NCBI RefSeq assembly: GCF_002934065.1
Contig: NZ_CP018049.1
Location: forward strand, 1,672,501 to 1,736,500
DNA length: 64,000 nt
Direction: 5' to 3'
Origin: Pseudomonas orientalis
GTDB lineage: Bacteria > Pseudomonadota > Gammaproteobacteria > Pseudomonadales > Pseudomonadaceae
The notes under the pieces: model-generated
What the model was told of the DNA's origin: nothing
The model's input: the letters and a program-made list of their open reading frames with translations, nothing else
Database searches by the model: none
Program-made: the position numbers and the translations under genes
Shown: positions 50,178 through 59,613 of the stretch, one piece after another
Position numbering within the stretch: position 1 is the first letter of the stretch
Layout of the letters: each line of letters begins with the position of its first letter

Positions 50178-52868
50178 TCAGCGCTTTTCCTGCTTATTGG
50201 GCAACGGCGCAAACAGCGCCTCGATATCCTCATTACCCAACTGCCAGTCCCCAGTCGTACGCCCATCCAGCACACCCGCCGCCAGGTCGGACTTCTCCTT
50301 CTGCAAGTGCTGGATTTTCTCCTCCACCGTGCCCCGGGCAATCATTTTGTACACGAACACCGGCTTCTCTTGGCCGATGCGATACGCGCGGTCGGTGGCC
50401 TGGTTTTCGGTGGCGGGGTTCCACCACGGGTCGTAGTGGATCACGGTGTCGGCTTCGGTCAGGTTCAGGCCGACGCCGCCCGCTTTGAGGCTGATCAGGA
50501 AAATCTGCAGCTTGCCGCTTTGGAAGTCTTTCACCGGTGTGCGCCGATCACGGGTCTGGCCGGTCAGCAAGGCGTAGGCGATGTCGCGTTTCTTCAGTTC
50601 GACCTCAATCAAGCTCAGCATTGAGGTGAACTGCGAGAACAGCAGAATCCGCCGCCCCTCGGCAAACAATTCCTCAAGCATCTGCATCAGGCTGTCGAGC
50701 TTGCCCGAGCTGCTGCCACGGGCGGGCAGGGTGGCGTCGTTGACCAGGCGCAAATCGCAGCACACCTGGCGCAATTTAAGCAGTGCCTCAAGGATGATGA
50801 TCTGGCTGCGCGCCACGCCCTTGCGGGTAATCTCATCGCGGACTTTTTTATCCATGGCCAGGCGCATGGTTTCGTACACGTCGCGCTGTGCTTCATTAAG
50901 ATCGACCCAGTGGATGATCTCGGTCTTGGGCGGCAGTTCCGTCGCCACCTGCTCCTTGGTGCGGCGCAGCAGGAACGGCTTGATCCGACCGTTGAGGTGC
51001 TGCAGTCGCACTTCACTGGCGCGTTTTTCAATCGGCACGCGGTAATCGCGGTTGAAGCTTTTTACGTCGCCCAACCAGCCCGGCAGCAGGAAGTGGAACA
51101 GCGACCACAGTTCGCCCAGGTGGTTTTCCAGCGGCGTACCGCTCAGGCACAGGCGTTGCCGTGCATTGAGCTCACGGGCTGCCTGAGCCGCCTTGCTGGT
51201 GGGATTCTTGATGTATTGGGCTTCATCGAGAATAAGCACGTGCAAGGGCAGGGCGGCGAGTTGTTCAATGTCCTTGGGCAGGAGGGCGTAAGTGGTGAGC
51301 AGCAGGTCGTAGTCCTGCAGGTTGGCGAAATGCTTCTTGCGCCCGGCACCGTACAGCGCCTGCACCCTCAGTTGCGGGGTGAAATGCGCGGCTTCATCGA
51401 GCCAGTTGGGGATCAGGCTGGTGGGCATGACGACCATGCACGGCCTGTCCAAGCGCCCGGCGGCTTTCTCGGTAAGAATATGCGCCAGGGTTTGCAGGGT
51501 TTTACCCAGGCCCATGTCATCCGCAAGGATTCCACCCACCTCCAATTGGCGCAGCGACTGCATCCAGCTCAGGCCCTCCAGCTGGTAAGGGCGCAAGGTT
51601 GCGTTCAAGCCTTCGGGCGCCACGCAGGTGAAATCCTTGATGTCGCGCAGACGCTGGGCAAAGTTGCGGATCTTCTCGCCGCCTTCCCATTGCAGCGGCA
51701 GGTCTTCCAGCGGGTTCAGGCGGATCGCGTCGGCCTTGGCCAGGCGCAGCGTGGTGGTGCCGGCTTCCTGCAAGTAGAACTCGCCGAGGGTCGCCAGCAC
51801 CGGTTTCAAGCGCCCATAAGGCAGCGCCACCTGCAGCGGACCGTGGCCGTTGGGCAGGCCGGGAATATTCACCAGGATGAGTTCATCATCGCGACGTCGG
51901 GCGAGTTTTTCCGGATTGAGGATTTCGGTGTGGGAGCGCATCAAGTTGAGCAGGATCGGCAGCAGGCTCAGCCGTTCGCCGTTGACGATAATCCCCAGCT
52001 CCAGGTCGAACCAGTCACGCTCGGGGGCTTCATCGACGCTGGCGTACCAGTCGTCCACGGGGCTCAGGTCGAAACCGAAGTCTTCATCGATCTGCAGCTC
52101 CCAGCCCTCGGCCCGCAGCGCGGGGGATGCGTTGAGGGTGAAATTCAACCAGGCGCTGTCATTGACCATCTCGAACAGTTCGCCGGCGCTCTCCGGCAGG
52201 GCCTTGCTCTGGCGCGTGGCGATCTTGAAGCCGAGCAGGCGCAGTTGTTCGCGATACGGTTGTTCCAGCTCCGGATGGCGCTTGATGCGCAGGCTCTGGG
52301 TTTCCTGGCGCACGATGATGTCGGCGTTCTTCTGTCCGCTGACGTAATTGCCCAGGTAGTTTAACGACAGCGCCGCGCGATGCTGGATGTAACGCTGCAT
52401 CTTGCCATTGCGCGGCTCGAACGCGCTGAACTCCACGCTGGCCAGCCACAGGCGCGGCACGGGGCGCACATCTTCCATGACCACCTGCGGCAGCACCACG
52501 CGGTTGTCGAGGACCGCCTGGAGTTTGCCCAGCAGCTCGGCATCCTGGGCCGCCGCCGGGTAGGCCAGGGTTTCCTGGACCTTGAGCAGCACCGCCGCGA
52601 TGTGTTTGCAGTTGGTGTGCACCGGGCAGGTACAGCGGCTGTCCACCAGGATCAGCATGCCCTTGGCCGATTCGCGCAACGAGATGGTTTGCCGGTACAC
52701 GTTGCCGCCCGAACCCTCGCAACTGGCGGTGATGGTGCTGTCGCCGGACTCGACGATGCGCACCCGATTCTCCAGCGCATAACGGCGCCCGCGCTCCAGG
52801 CTTTGCTCTTTGAAGCGATTGGCCCATGACGGGGCCAGGGGTTTGGTCAGCGATGGCGTCAGGGGCAT
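50178..52868 (-). CDS. SNF2-family helicase with SWIM zinc finger
   Basis: An 896-residue protein. A SWIM finger near residue 95 (CTCPVHTNCKHIAAVLL; CxCx-n-CxH) precedes a substrate domain and a SNF2 ATPase: Walker A GILADDMGLGKTLQTLAHIL, Walker B VLILDEAQYIKN, motif III LCLSGTPLENHLGELWSL, motif V/VI GGVGLNLTEADTVIHYDPWW and ATDRAYRIGQ. Bacterial SNF2 proteins remodel protein-DNA or RNA polymerase complexes. It is downstream of mfd and csiV on the same strand, so it may be cotranscribed; the exact role is unknown. Confidence 0.9.
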   Translation of the reverse strand: MPLTPSLTKPLAPSWANRFKEQSLERGRRYALENRVRIVESGDSTITASCEGSGGNVYRQTISLRESAKGMLILVDSRCTCPVHTNCKHIAAVLLKVQETLAYPAAAQDAELLGKLQAVLDNRVVLPQVVMEDVRPVPRLWLASVEFSAFEPRNGKMQRYIQHRAALSLNYLGNYVSGQKNADIIVRQETQSLRIKRHPELEQPYREQLRLLGFKIATRQSKALPESAGELFEMVNDSAWLNFTLNASPALRAEGWELQIDEDFGFDLSPVDDWYASVDEAPERDWFDLELGIIVNGERLSLLPILLNLMRSHTEILNPEKLARRRDDELILVNIPGLPNGHGPLQVALPYGRLKPVLATLGEFYLQEAGTTTLRLAKADAIRLNPLEDLPLQWEGGEKIRNFAQRLRDIKDFTCVAPEGLNATLRPYQLEGLSWMQSLRQLEVGGILADDMGLGKTLQTLAHILTEKAAGRLDRPCMVVMPTSLIPNWLDEAAHFTPQLRVQALYGAGRKKHFANLQDYDLLLTTYALLPKDIEQLAALPLHVLILDEAQYIKNPTSKAAQAARELNARQRLCLSGTPLENHLGELWSLFHFLLPGWLGDVKSFNRDYRVPIEKRASEVRLQHLNGRIKPFLLRRTKEQVATELPPKTEIIHWVDLNEAQRDVYETMRLAMDKKVRDEITRKGVARSQIIILEALLKLRQVCCDLRLVNDATLPARGSSSGKLDSLMQMLEELFAEGRRILLFSQFTSMLSLIEVELKKRDIAYALLTGQTRDRRTPVKDFQSGKLQIFLISLKAGGVGLNLTEADTVIHYDPWWNPATENQATDRAYRIGQEKPVFVYKMIARGTVEEKIQHLQKEKSDLAAGVLDGRTTGDWQLGNEDIEALFAPLPNKQEKR

Positions 52869-52877
52869 GGCGCTGGA

Positions 52878-53444
52878 TCAGTCCTGCAGGTCGGGCGGTG
52901 GTGCGCTGGGGGGCTTGGCGGTGAGCGAGGTGATCTTGATCAGCAGCGCCAGGTGGCCGCCATCCAGATAATTGAGCTGGTTGTTCTTGGTGCGCACCTC
53001 TTTCTGGCTCAAGTGTTCGCTGGCGATCACGCTGCCGTTGGCGTCGAACTGGTTGATCCAGAAGTCGGCATCGATGTCGGTGAAACGTCCCAGTTGCAGG
53101 TTCAGTACGCCTTGGATCGGGAATTGGCCGAATTGCTCCTGGCCGTCGGTGATGGCGATCCGCACCGGCTGCTCGCCCAGGTTCTGCTCCCAGGCTTTGT
53201 GCGCGAGCACGGTGTAGCTGGAATCGGCGCGCAGCTTGTCGACGATGTTACCCAGGCGCGGCGGGCTCATCCGCTCGCCCAGGCGCGGTGCACCGCCATC
53301 CCAGTTTTCCGGGGCGGCGCGGCTGTTGATCACCGGCTCCGCATTCTGGCGCACCAGGATCATTTCCACCTGGTAGGGGCTGTCGGCAAAGGCTGAAGGC
53401 GCGAGTACCACCAACAACAGGCTCAGAATGCGGAACACGCGCAT
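52878..53444 (-). CDS. csiV: CsiV family periplasmic protein
   Basis: A 188-residue exported protein: signal peptide RVFRILSLLLVVLAPSAFA followed by DSPYQVEMILVRQ, the usual CsiV opening. Family members are mostly beta; in Shewanella and relatives CsiV is required for growth on chitin. Here the role is not shown. ATG 53442-53444 is the signal-peptide start; another ATG five codons upstream overlaps mfd, and the short gap (11 bp) to the mfd stop suggests an operon. It is 9 bp upstream of the helicase gene. Confidence 0.85.
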   Translation of the reverse strand: MRVFRILSLLLVVLAPSAFADSPYQVEMILVRQNAEPVINSRAAPENWDGGAPRLGERMSPPRLGNIVDKLRADSSYTVLAHKAWEQNLGEQPVRIAITDGQEQFGQFPIQGVLNLQLGRFTDIDADFWINQFDANGSVIASEHLSQKEVRTKNNQLNYLDGGHLALLIKITSLTAKPPSAPPPDLQD

Positions 53445-53455
53445 GGAGGCGTCCT

Positions 53456-56400
53456 TCAAGCAGATTTCGGAATGAGGCGCTCAAACAGCGCCTCCAGGGT
53501 ATTGAAGCGTTCTTCGGCACGTTCCATCGGCACCATGAACTTGAACAGCGTAGCCCCTTCGAACTTGTAGCGGTTGGGCTGGCCCTGGATCAGCTTGATC
53601 AGCACCAACGGGTCCACCGGCGTCTGGGCTTCGAATTCGATACGCCCGCCTTGCGGCCCGGCGTCGACCTTCTTGATGCCCAGCTGCTCGGCCTGCAACT
53701 TGAGCAGGGTCAGGCGCACCAGGTTCTTGGTCGGTTCCGGCAACAGGCCGAAGCGGTCGATCATCTCCACCTGCAGGTCCTTGAGGCCTTCTTCGTCGGT
53801 GGCCGAGGCGATGCGCTTGTACAGGATCAGCCGCGCATGCACATCCGGCAGGTAGTCTTCGGGAATCAGCGCTGGCAGGCGCAGGTTGATTTCCGGGCCA
53901 CCGCCCAGCGGTTGATCGAGGTTGGGTTGCTCGCCCTTGCGAATGGCTTTCACCGCGCGTTCCAGCATCTCCATGTACAGCGTGAAACCCACCGCCTGGA
54001 TCTGCCCGCTCTGGCCGTCGCCGAGCAGTTCGCCGGCACCACGGATTTCCAGGTCGTTGGTAGCCAGCACAAAACCCGCGCCCAGGTCCTGGGTGTTGGC
54101 GATGGCTTCCAGGCGCTTTTCCGCATCGCTGGTAATTTGCTGGCGCGGCGGCGTCAACAGGTAGGCATAGGCCTGGTGGTGGCTGCGCCCGACGCGGCCG
54201 CGCAGTTGGTGCAACTGGGCCAGGCCGAACTTGTCGGCGCGCTCGATGATGATGGTGTTGGCGCTCGGCACGTCGATACCGGTCTCGATAATGGTCGAGG
54301 CGATCAGCACGTTGAAGCGCTTGTGGTAGAAGTCGCTCATCACCTGTTCGAGTTCGCGCTCGCGCATCTGCCCGTGGCCGATGGCGATGCGGGCTTCCGG
54401 CACCAGTTCGGCAAGGTCGGCGGCGCACTTCTCGATGGTCTTCACGTCGTTGTGCAGGTAATACACCTGACCACCGCGCAGCAATTCGCGCAGCAGTGCT
54501 TCCTTGACCGTGCTTTTGTTCTGCTCCATCACGAAGGTGCGTACCGACAGGCGGCGCGCCGGCGGCGTAGCGATGATCGAGAGGTCGCGCATGCCCGACA
54601 CCGCCATGTTCAGCGTGCGTGGGATCGGCGTCGCCGTGAGCGTAAGAATGTCGACCTCGCTGCGCAGGGCCTTGAGTTGCTCCTTCTGGCGCACACCAAA
54701 GCGGTGTTCTTCGTCGATGATCACCAGGCCCAGGTTTTTGATCTTCACATCGTCCGACAGCAGCTTGTGCGTGCCGATCACGATATCGATCTTGCCTTCG
54801 GCCAGGTCGGCAATCGCGGCATTGACTTCCTTCGCCGATTTGAAGCGGCTCATCACTTCCACCGTCACCGGCCAGTCGGCAAAGCGGTCGCGGAAGCTGT
54901 TGTAGTGCTGCTGGGCGAGCAGGGTGGTCGGCACCAGGATCGCCACCTGCCTGCCGCCATGCACCGCAATAAAGGCGGCGCGCATGGCCACTTCGGTCTT
55001 GCCGAAGCCCACATCGCCGCACACCAGGCGGTCCATCGGCTTGGGCGCGAGCATGTCGGCGCGCACGGCTTCGATGGTGGTTTGCTGGTCCGGGGTTTCT
55101 TCGAAGGCGAAGCCGGCGCTGAAGGTGGCGTAGTCGGCTTTCGGGTCGGCGAACGCATACCCTTCGCGGGCGGCGCGGCGGGCGTAGATGTCGAGCAGTT
55201 CGGCGGCCACGTCGCGCACCTGTTCGGCGGCCTTGCGCTTGGCTTTCTGCCAGGTCTCGGAGCCCAGGCGATGCAACGGCGCCAGCGCGTCGTCGCTGCC
55301 GGTGTAGCGCGCGATCAAGTGCAGGCTGGCCACCGGCACGTAGAGCTTGGCGCCTTCGGCGTATTCCATGGTGAGGAATTCGGCGGCCTGGTTGTCGATT
55401 TCCAGGGTCTGCAAACCGAGGTAGCGGCCGACGCCGTGGTCGATGTGCACCACCGGCGCGCCTTCGCGCAGCTCGGTGAGGTTCTTGATCACCGCATCGT
55501 TATTGGCGTCGGCGCGTTTTTCGCGACGGCGACGCTGCATCACACGCTGGCCGAACAAAGGGCTTTCGGCGATCAGGGCCAGGGCCGGGTCATCCAGCAG
55601 CAGCCCTTCGTCCAGCGGCGCGATGGTGATTGCCAGGCGCTCCTTGCTTTTTACAAAATCCGGCCAGCTGTCGACGGTTTTCGGGCGCAGCTTCAGGCGC
55701 TCCAGCAACTCCAGCAACACCTCGCGACGGCCGGCGGACTCTGCGGTAAACAGCACGCGGCCGGGGAAGTCGCCGAGGAAGTTGGACAGCGCTTCCAGCG
55801 GTTGTGTGGCTTTGGCCTGGATCGCCAAATCCGGCAGCGCCGCTGCGGGGAAGCGCTCGCGGCCGCTGCCGGCGTCCACATCCTGCTGGCTGGCGACCAC
55901 GCGCGGCCAGTTTTTCAGGCGCGCGAAGCAGTCTTCCACCGGCAGGAACAGCTCGGCGGGGGGCAATAAAGGTCGGGATGGGTCGACGCGGCGCTCTTCA
56001 TAGCGGTTGCGCACGTCGTTCCAGAAATTTTCCGCCGCCTGCTCGATGCCCGGCAGCGAGAACACCTGGGTGTCCTGGGGCAGGTAATCGAAGAGGGTCG
56101 AGGTTTCGTCGAAGAACAGCGGCAGGTAGTACTCGATACCGGCCGGCGTAATCCCGCTGCTCAAGTCCTGGAAGATCGGGCAACGACGGAAGTCCACATC
56201 GAAGCGCTCGCGAAAGCGCGCCTTGAAGCGCGTGACCGCGTCTTTTTGCAGGGGAAATTCCCGTGCCGGCAGCAGCTTGATCGACTCGACTTTATCGATG
56301 GAGCGCTGGTTTTCCGGGTCGAAGGTGCGCAGCGTTTCGATCTCGTCATCGAACAGGTCGATGCGATACGGCAACTTGCTGCCCATCGGGAACAGGTCGA

Positions 56401-56905
56401 TCAATGCACCGCGTACGGTGAATTCGCCGTGTTCGTACACCGTGTCGACATAGCGGTAGCCGGTGGCCTCCAGGCGCGTGCGCATCTGCTCCACGTCGAG
56501 TTTCTGGCCGACATCCAGCACCAGGCTGCTGCCCAGCAGGAATTTGGTCGGCGCCAGGCGGTGCAGGGCGGTGGTGATCGGCACCACCAGCACGCCGTGG
56601 GCCAGTTCCGGCAGGCGGTACAGGCTGGCGATGCGCTGGGAAATGATGTCCTGGTGCGGCGAGAACAGGTCGTAGGGCAGGGTTTCCCAGTCGGGAAAGT
56701 GCAGCACCGGCAAATCGGGGGCGAAGAAGCTCAGCTCCTGCTCCAACCGTTCGGCGCTTTGGCTGTCGGCGGTCAGCAGCAGGGTAAAGCGCTTGGCTGC
56801 GCTGGCAGCCTCGGCGATGGCCAGGCTCAGGGCGGCACCGGGCAGGTTGCCCCAGTGCTGTTTACCTGCCGCGGCAGGGAGTAGCGGTAGACGCAGAACG
56901 GGCAC
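53456..56905 (-). CDS. mfd: Transcription-repair coupling factor Mfd
   Basis: An 1149-residue ATPase that removes stalled RNA polymerase and recruits UvrA. Order seen: UvrB-homology N-terminal region (LLLTADSQSAERLEQELSFF), RNA-polymerase interaction domain (VHIDHGVGRYLGLQTLEID), then a RecG-like translocase (LVCGDVGFGKTEVAMRAA, VIIDEEHRFGVRQKEQLK, LTATPIPRTL) and the C-terminal TRCF domain (YKRIASATDEEGL). Length equals other Mfd proteins. The start is GTG 56905. It is divergent from gap with a 355-bp gap. Confidence 0.95.
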   Translation of the reverse strand: MPVLRLPLLPAAAGKQHWGNLPGAALSLAIAEAASAAKRFTLLLTADSQSAERLEQELSFFAPDLPVLHFPDWETLPYDLFSPHQDIISQRIASLYRLPELAHGVLVVPITTALHRLAPTKFLLGSSLVLDVGQKLDVEQMRTRLEATGYRYVDTVYEHGEFTVRGALIDLFPMGSKLPYRIDLFDDEIETLRTFDPENQRSIDKVESIKLLPAREFPLQKDAVTRFKARFRERFDVDFRRCPIFQDLSSGITPAGIEYYLPLFFDETSTLFDYLPQDTQVFSLPGIEQAAENFWNDVRNRYEERRVDPSRPLLPPAELFLPVEDCFARLKNWPRVVASQQDVDAGSGRERFPAAALPDLAIQAKATQPLEALSNFLGDFPGRVLFTAESAGRREVLLELLERLKLRPKTVDSWPDFVKSKERLAITIAPLDEGLLLDDPALALIAESPLFGQRVMQRRRREKRADANNDAVIKNLTELREGAPVVHIDHGVGRYLGLQTLEIDNQAAEFLTMEYAEGAKLYVPVASLHLIARYTGSDDALAPLHRLGSETWQKAKRKAAEQVRDVAAELLDIYARRAAREGYAFADPKADYATFSAGFAFEETPDQQTTIEAVRADMLAPKPMDRLVCGDVGFGKTEVAMRAAFIAVHGGRQVAILVPTTLLAQQHYNSFRDRFADWPVTVEVMSRFKSAKEVNAAIADLAEGKIDIVIGTHKLLSDDVKIKNLGLVIIDEEHRFGVRQKEQLKALRSEVDILTLTATPIPRTLNMAVSGMRDLSIIATPPARRLSVRTFVMEQNKSTVKEALLRELLRGGQVYYLHNDVKTIEKCAADLAELVPEARIAIGHGQMRERELEQVMSDFYHKRFNVLIASTIIETGIDVPSANTIIIERADKFGLAQLHQLRGRVGRSHHQAYAYLLTPPRQQITSDAEKRLEAIANTQDLGAGFVLATNDLEIRGAGELLGDGQSGQIQAVGFTLYMEMLERAVKAIRKGEQPNLDQPLGGGPEINLRLPALIPEDYLPDVHARLILYKRIASATDEEGLKDLQVEMIDRFGLLPEPTKNLVRLTLLKLQAEQLGIKKVDAGPQGGRIEFEAQTPVDPLVLIKLIQGQPNRYKFEGATLFKFMVPMERAEERFNTLEALFERLIPKSA

Positions 56906-57192
56906 GGAAGGTTGAGCTCCAAGCGTTGCGACAAAGTCGGTAATTGTAACGGCCAGAGGTGCCGCCTGTCAGTTGCTGACTGTGCCTATTACGGTTTGTT
57001 GGAAATGTAGTGGCTAAGACAAACAATCGCGGGTTTTGACTCAATATGTAGTGCCAAAATGCGCGAATGTTTAGGAGGGTTACGGACAAGTCGGCCTGCT
57101 TGTCAAACGAATGGTCTTCTGGAACCCGCGTATTTCCTGGGCTGTAGCGCGGTGGTATTTTTTTGCAAGGGGTTTTTGTTGCCTGTAGCGCA

Positions 57193-57221
57193 TTGCTCAA
57201 CGGTCAGTCGGGCGACATAAT
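57193..57221 (+). promoter_or_regulatory. Candidate sigma-70 promoter of gap
   Basis: TTGCTC (57193-57198), a 17-bp spacer and CATAAT (57216-57221). The rest of the mfd-gap gap (56906-57260) holds an operator-like inverted repeat GACAAG-N8-CTTGTC at 57085-57104 and no gene. Confidence 0.5.
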
Positions 57222-57260
57222 GTAGCCCCTTTTTTCAGCCCCTACATGTGGAAGGTTCCC

Positions 57261-58709
57261 GTGACTCAGAAGCCCGACCAGTGTCTTGGTGAATGGATCG
57301 ACCGTGAAGCACTCGCTGAAGCGATGATTCCGCTTATCGGTCAGCTGTACCGCAATAACAATGTGGTGAGCTCGATCTATGGCCGCAGCCTGATCAACCA
57401 GTCCGTCATCGCGATTCTCAAGGCGCACCGCTTTGCGCGCCACCGTTCTGCCGACGACAGCGAACTCTCCGTCCACGAAACATTCCCGTTGCTCAAGGCC
57501 ATGAGCGAGCTCAAGCTCGGCGCGGCTTCGGTCGACCTGGGCAAGCTGGCCTACAAATTCCGCAAGGAAGGCGCCGGTCGCAGTGCCGAGCAGTTCGTGC
57601 GTGAACAAATGGCCGAGGTGATCGGCCAGCAAAGCGCCGCTGCCCGCAAAGGCACCGACGTGGTGCTCTACGGCTTCGGCCGTATCGGCCGCCTGCTGGC
57701 GCGCATCCTCATCGAAAAAACCGGCGGCGGCGACGGCCTGCGCCTGCGGGCCATCGTGGTGCGCAAAGGCGCCGAGAACGACCTGACCAAGCGCGCCAGT
57801 CTATTGCGCCGCGACTCGGTACACGGTCCGTTCAACGGCACCATCGTTATCGACGAAGCAAACAACACCATCACCGCCAACGGTAACCTGATCCAGGTGA
57901 TCTACGCGAAGAACCCGTCCGAGGTGGATTACACCCAGTACGGCATCCAGGACGCGCTGCTGGTGGACAACACCGGCGTATGGCGTGACGCCGAAGGCCT
58001 GGGCCAGCACCTGGCCTGCCCGGGTGTCGACCGCGTTGTCCTGACCGCGCCTGGCAAGGGCAAGCTCAAGAACATCGTGCACGGCATCAACCATGCCGAA
58101 ATCACCGCTGACGACAAGATCGTGTCCGCCGCGTCCTGCACCACCAACGCCATCGTGCCGGTGCTCAAGGCTGTGAATGACAAGTTCGGCATCGTCAACG
58201 GCCACGTCGAGACGGTTCACTCGTACACCAACGACCAGAACCTGATCGACAACTTCCACAAGGGCGACCGCCGTGGCCGCAGCGCCGCGCTGAACATGGT
58301 GATCACCGAGACCGGTGCCGCCACCGCTGCCGCCAAGGCCCTGCCTGAACTGGCCGGCAAGCTGACCGGTAACGCGATCCGTGTACCGACGCCGAACGTG
58401 TCGATGGCCATTCTCAACCTGAACCTTGAGAAAACCGCCACCCGTGAAGAGATGAACGAGTACCTGCGCTACATGGCGCTGCACTCCGATCTGCACAAGC
58501 AGATCGACTTCGTCAATTCCCAGGAAGTGGTGTCCACCGACTTCGTCGGCTCGCGCCATGCCGGTGTGGTGGACGCCGAGGCGACCATCAGCCAGGACAA
58601 CCGCGTTGTGCTGTACGTGTGGTACGACAACGAGTTCGGCTACAGCTGCCAGGTGGTTCGCGTGATGGAAGACATGGCTGGGGTCAACCCGCCGGCGTTT
58701 CCGCGCTAA
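57261..58709 (+). CDS. gap: Glyceraldehyde-3-phosphate dehydrogenase with N-terminal extension
   Basis: A 482-residue NAD(P)-dependent GAPDH. The catalytic domain starts near residue 131 (VVLYGFGRIGRLLARIL) and has the active Cys at about 293 (SAASCTTNAIVP), the His in VHSYTNDQNL and the C-terminal WYDNEFGYSCQVVRVME. About 130 extra residues lie at the N-terminus (CLGEWIDREALAEAMIPLIG onward); this long form is typical of one Pseudomonas GAPDH paralogue. Start: GTG 57261 has AAGG six bases before it; ATG 57246 would add five residues and has no ribosome site. A terminator follows. Confidence 0.92.
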   Translation: MTQKPDQCLGEWIDREALAEAMIPLIGQLYRNNNVVSSIYGRSLINQSVIAILKAHRFARHRSADDSELSVHETFPLLKAMSELKLGAASVDLGKLAYKFRKEGAGRSAEQFVREQMAEVIGQQSAAARKGTDVVLYGFGRIGRLLARILIEKTGGGDGLRLRAIVVRKGAENDLTKRASLLRRDSVHGPFNGTIVIDEANNTITANGNLIQVIYAKNPSEVDYTQYGIQDALLVDNTGVWRDAEGLGQHLACPGVDRVVLTAPGKGKLKNIVHGINHAEITADDKIVSAASCTTNAIVPVLKAVNDKFGIVNGHVETVHSYTNDQNLIDNFHKGDRRGRSAALNMVITETGAATAAAKALPELAGKLTGNAIRVPTPNVSMAILNLNLEKTATREEMNEYLRYMALHSDLHKQIDFVNSQEVVSTDFVGSRHAGVVDAEATISQDNRVVLYVWYDNEFGYSCQVVRVMEDMAGVNPPAFPR

Positions 58710-58730
58710 GCCTGAGTGTTGAATGAAAAG

Positions 58731-58755
58731 GCCCCGACTGGTTCGGGGCTTTTTT
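58731..58755 (+). terminator. Terminator of gap
   Basis: GCCCCGA/TCGGGGC stem (58731-58749) with a five-base loop, followed by T6. It ends the gap transcript. Confidence 0.93.
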
Positions 58756-58770
58756 GTGCCTGGAGGGCCT

Positions 58771-58848
58771 CATCGGGGGCAAGCCCCCTCCCACATTGGT
58801 ATGTGTTCGCAAATCAAACTGTGGGAGGGGGCTTGCCCCCGATGGCGG
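58771..58848. repeat. Inside-out REP doublet
   Basis: ATCGGGGGCAAGCCCCCTCC leads and ends CCCACAT, a linker with ATGTGTTCGCAAATCAA follows, then TGTGGGAGGGGGCTTGCCCC ends GATGG. The arrangement and linker are like the doublet at 50090-50168. Confidence 0.9.
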
Positions 58849-58864
58849 TGCTGCAGCCGACACA

Positions 58865-59398
58865 TCAATCCAGCAACTGGCCGCGCAACTCATCAGACAA
58901 CCCTTCAGGTGCCAGCCAGATACCCAAGTAAGCCCTCGCCAGCGCATCATCGCTACTGCTGAACACCACCTGGTCATTAATCTCGAGGTTCAAACCCCGG
59001 CCCGGGCGAAAATCCAGGGCATAGCGGTCACCGCTACGAATATCCCGGAATCGGGCGTGCAGCCTGGCTATCTCCGGATTCAAGCCGGCATTGGTTTGCT
59101 GGCGTTCCAGGGTGGCGCTGGCCGCCTTGATCACATCCGCGCGATCGATGTTGCGAAAGTAATACAGCACCAGGCGCAACGCTTTCTGTTGGTCCCAGGC
59201 TTGCTTTGCGGTCAGATCAGCCGGCGCGTACAGCGCCGCCGCATACACATCCGCCCAGAGATAGTTGAGCACCGCCTGGTTTTTCAGCGCCAACCCCTCG
59301 ACCTGCGTGGGGAAGCCAGCCTGCTTGAGTCGGTCCGTATCACTGGCCTGGGCCGTGATCGACAGCATCAGCATCAAACCGATAAAGAGTTGTCGCAT
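58865..59398 (-). CDS. Chalcone isomerase-like periplasmic protein
   Basis: A 177-residue exported protein with signal peptide RQLFIGLMLMLSITAQA then SDTDR. It matches the bacterial chalcone_isomerase-like fold (FPTQVEGLALKNQAVLNYLW; DVYAAALYAPADL; LRLVLYYFRNIDRADV; DVYSGDRY-type GDRYALDF). No flavonoid role is expected in bacteria; ligand binding in the periplasm is more likely. ATG 59396-59398. It lies between a REP doublet and the divergent sthA. Confidence 0.83.
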   Translation of the reverse strand: MRQLFIGLMLMLSITAQASDTDRLKQAGFPTQVEGLALKNQAVLNYLWADVYAAALYAPADLTAKQAWDQQKALRLVLYYFRNIDRADVIKAASATLERQQTNAGLNPEIARLHARFRDIRSGDRYALDFRPGRGLNLEINDQVVFSSSDDALARAYLGIWLAPEGLSDELRGQLLD

Positions 59399-59613
59399 AA
59401 TGGCTGATCCTTGAATCGACGCTGCTTTGCGCCCTGTTAGTATGGCAACACTGGCCTACGACGCGACCAAGGGTTAATGTGCGCGGCGTTGAGCCTTATA
59501 TAGACTGTGCCCCGGTTCACACACTTGAGCCAAATTGTCCTTCATGCCCGCTGGCCGCGGCATGATTTAGCCAGGCGTCCAACCGTACGCCTGGCCTGTT
59601 CTGAGGAGTACGC

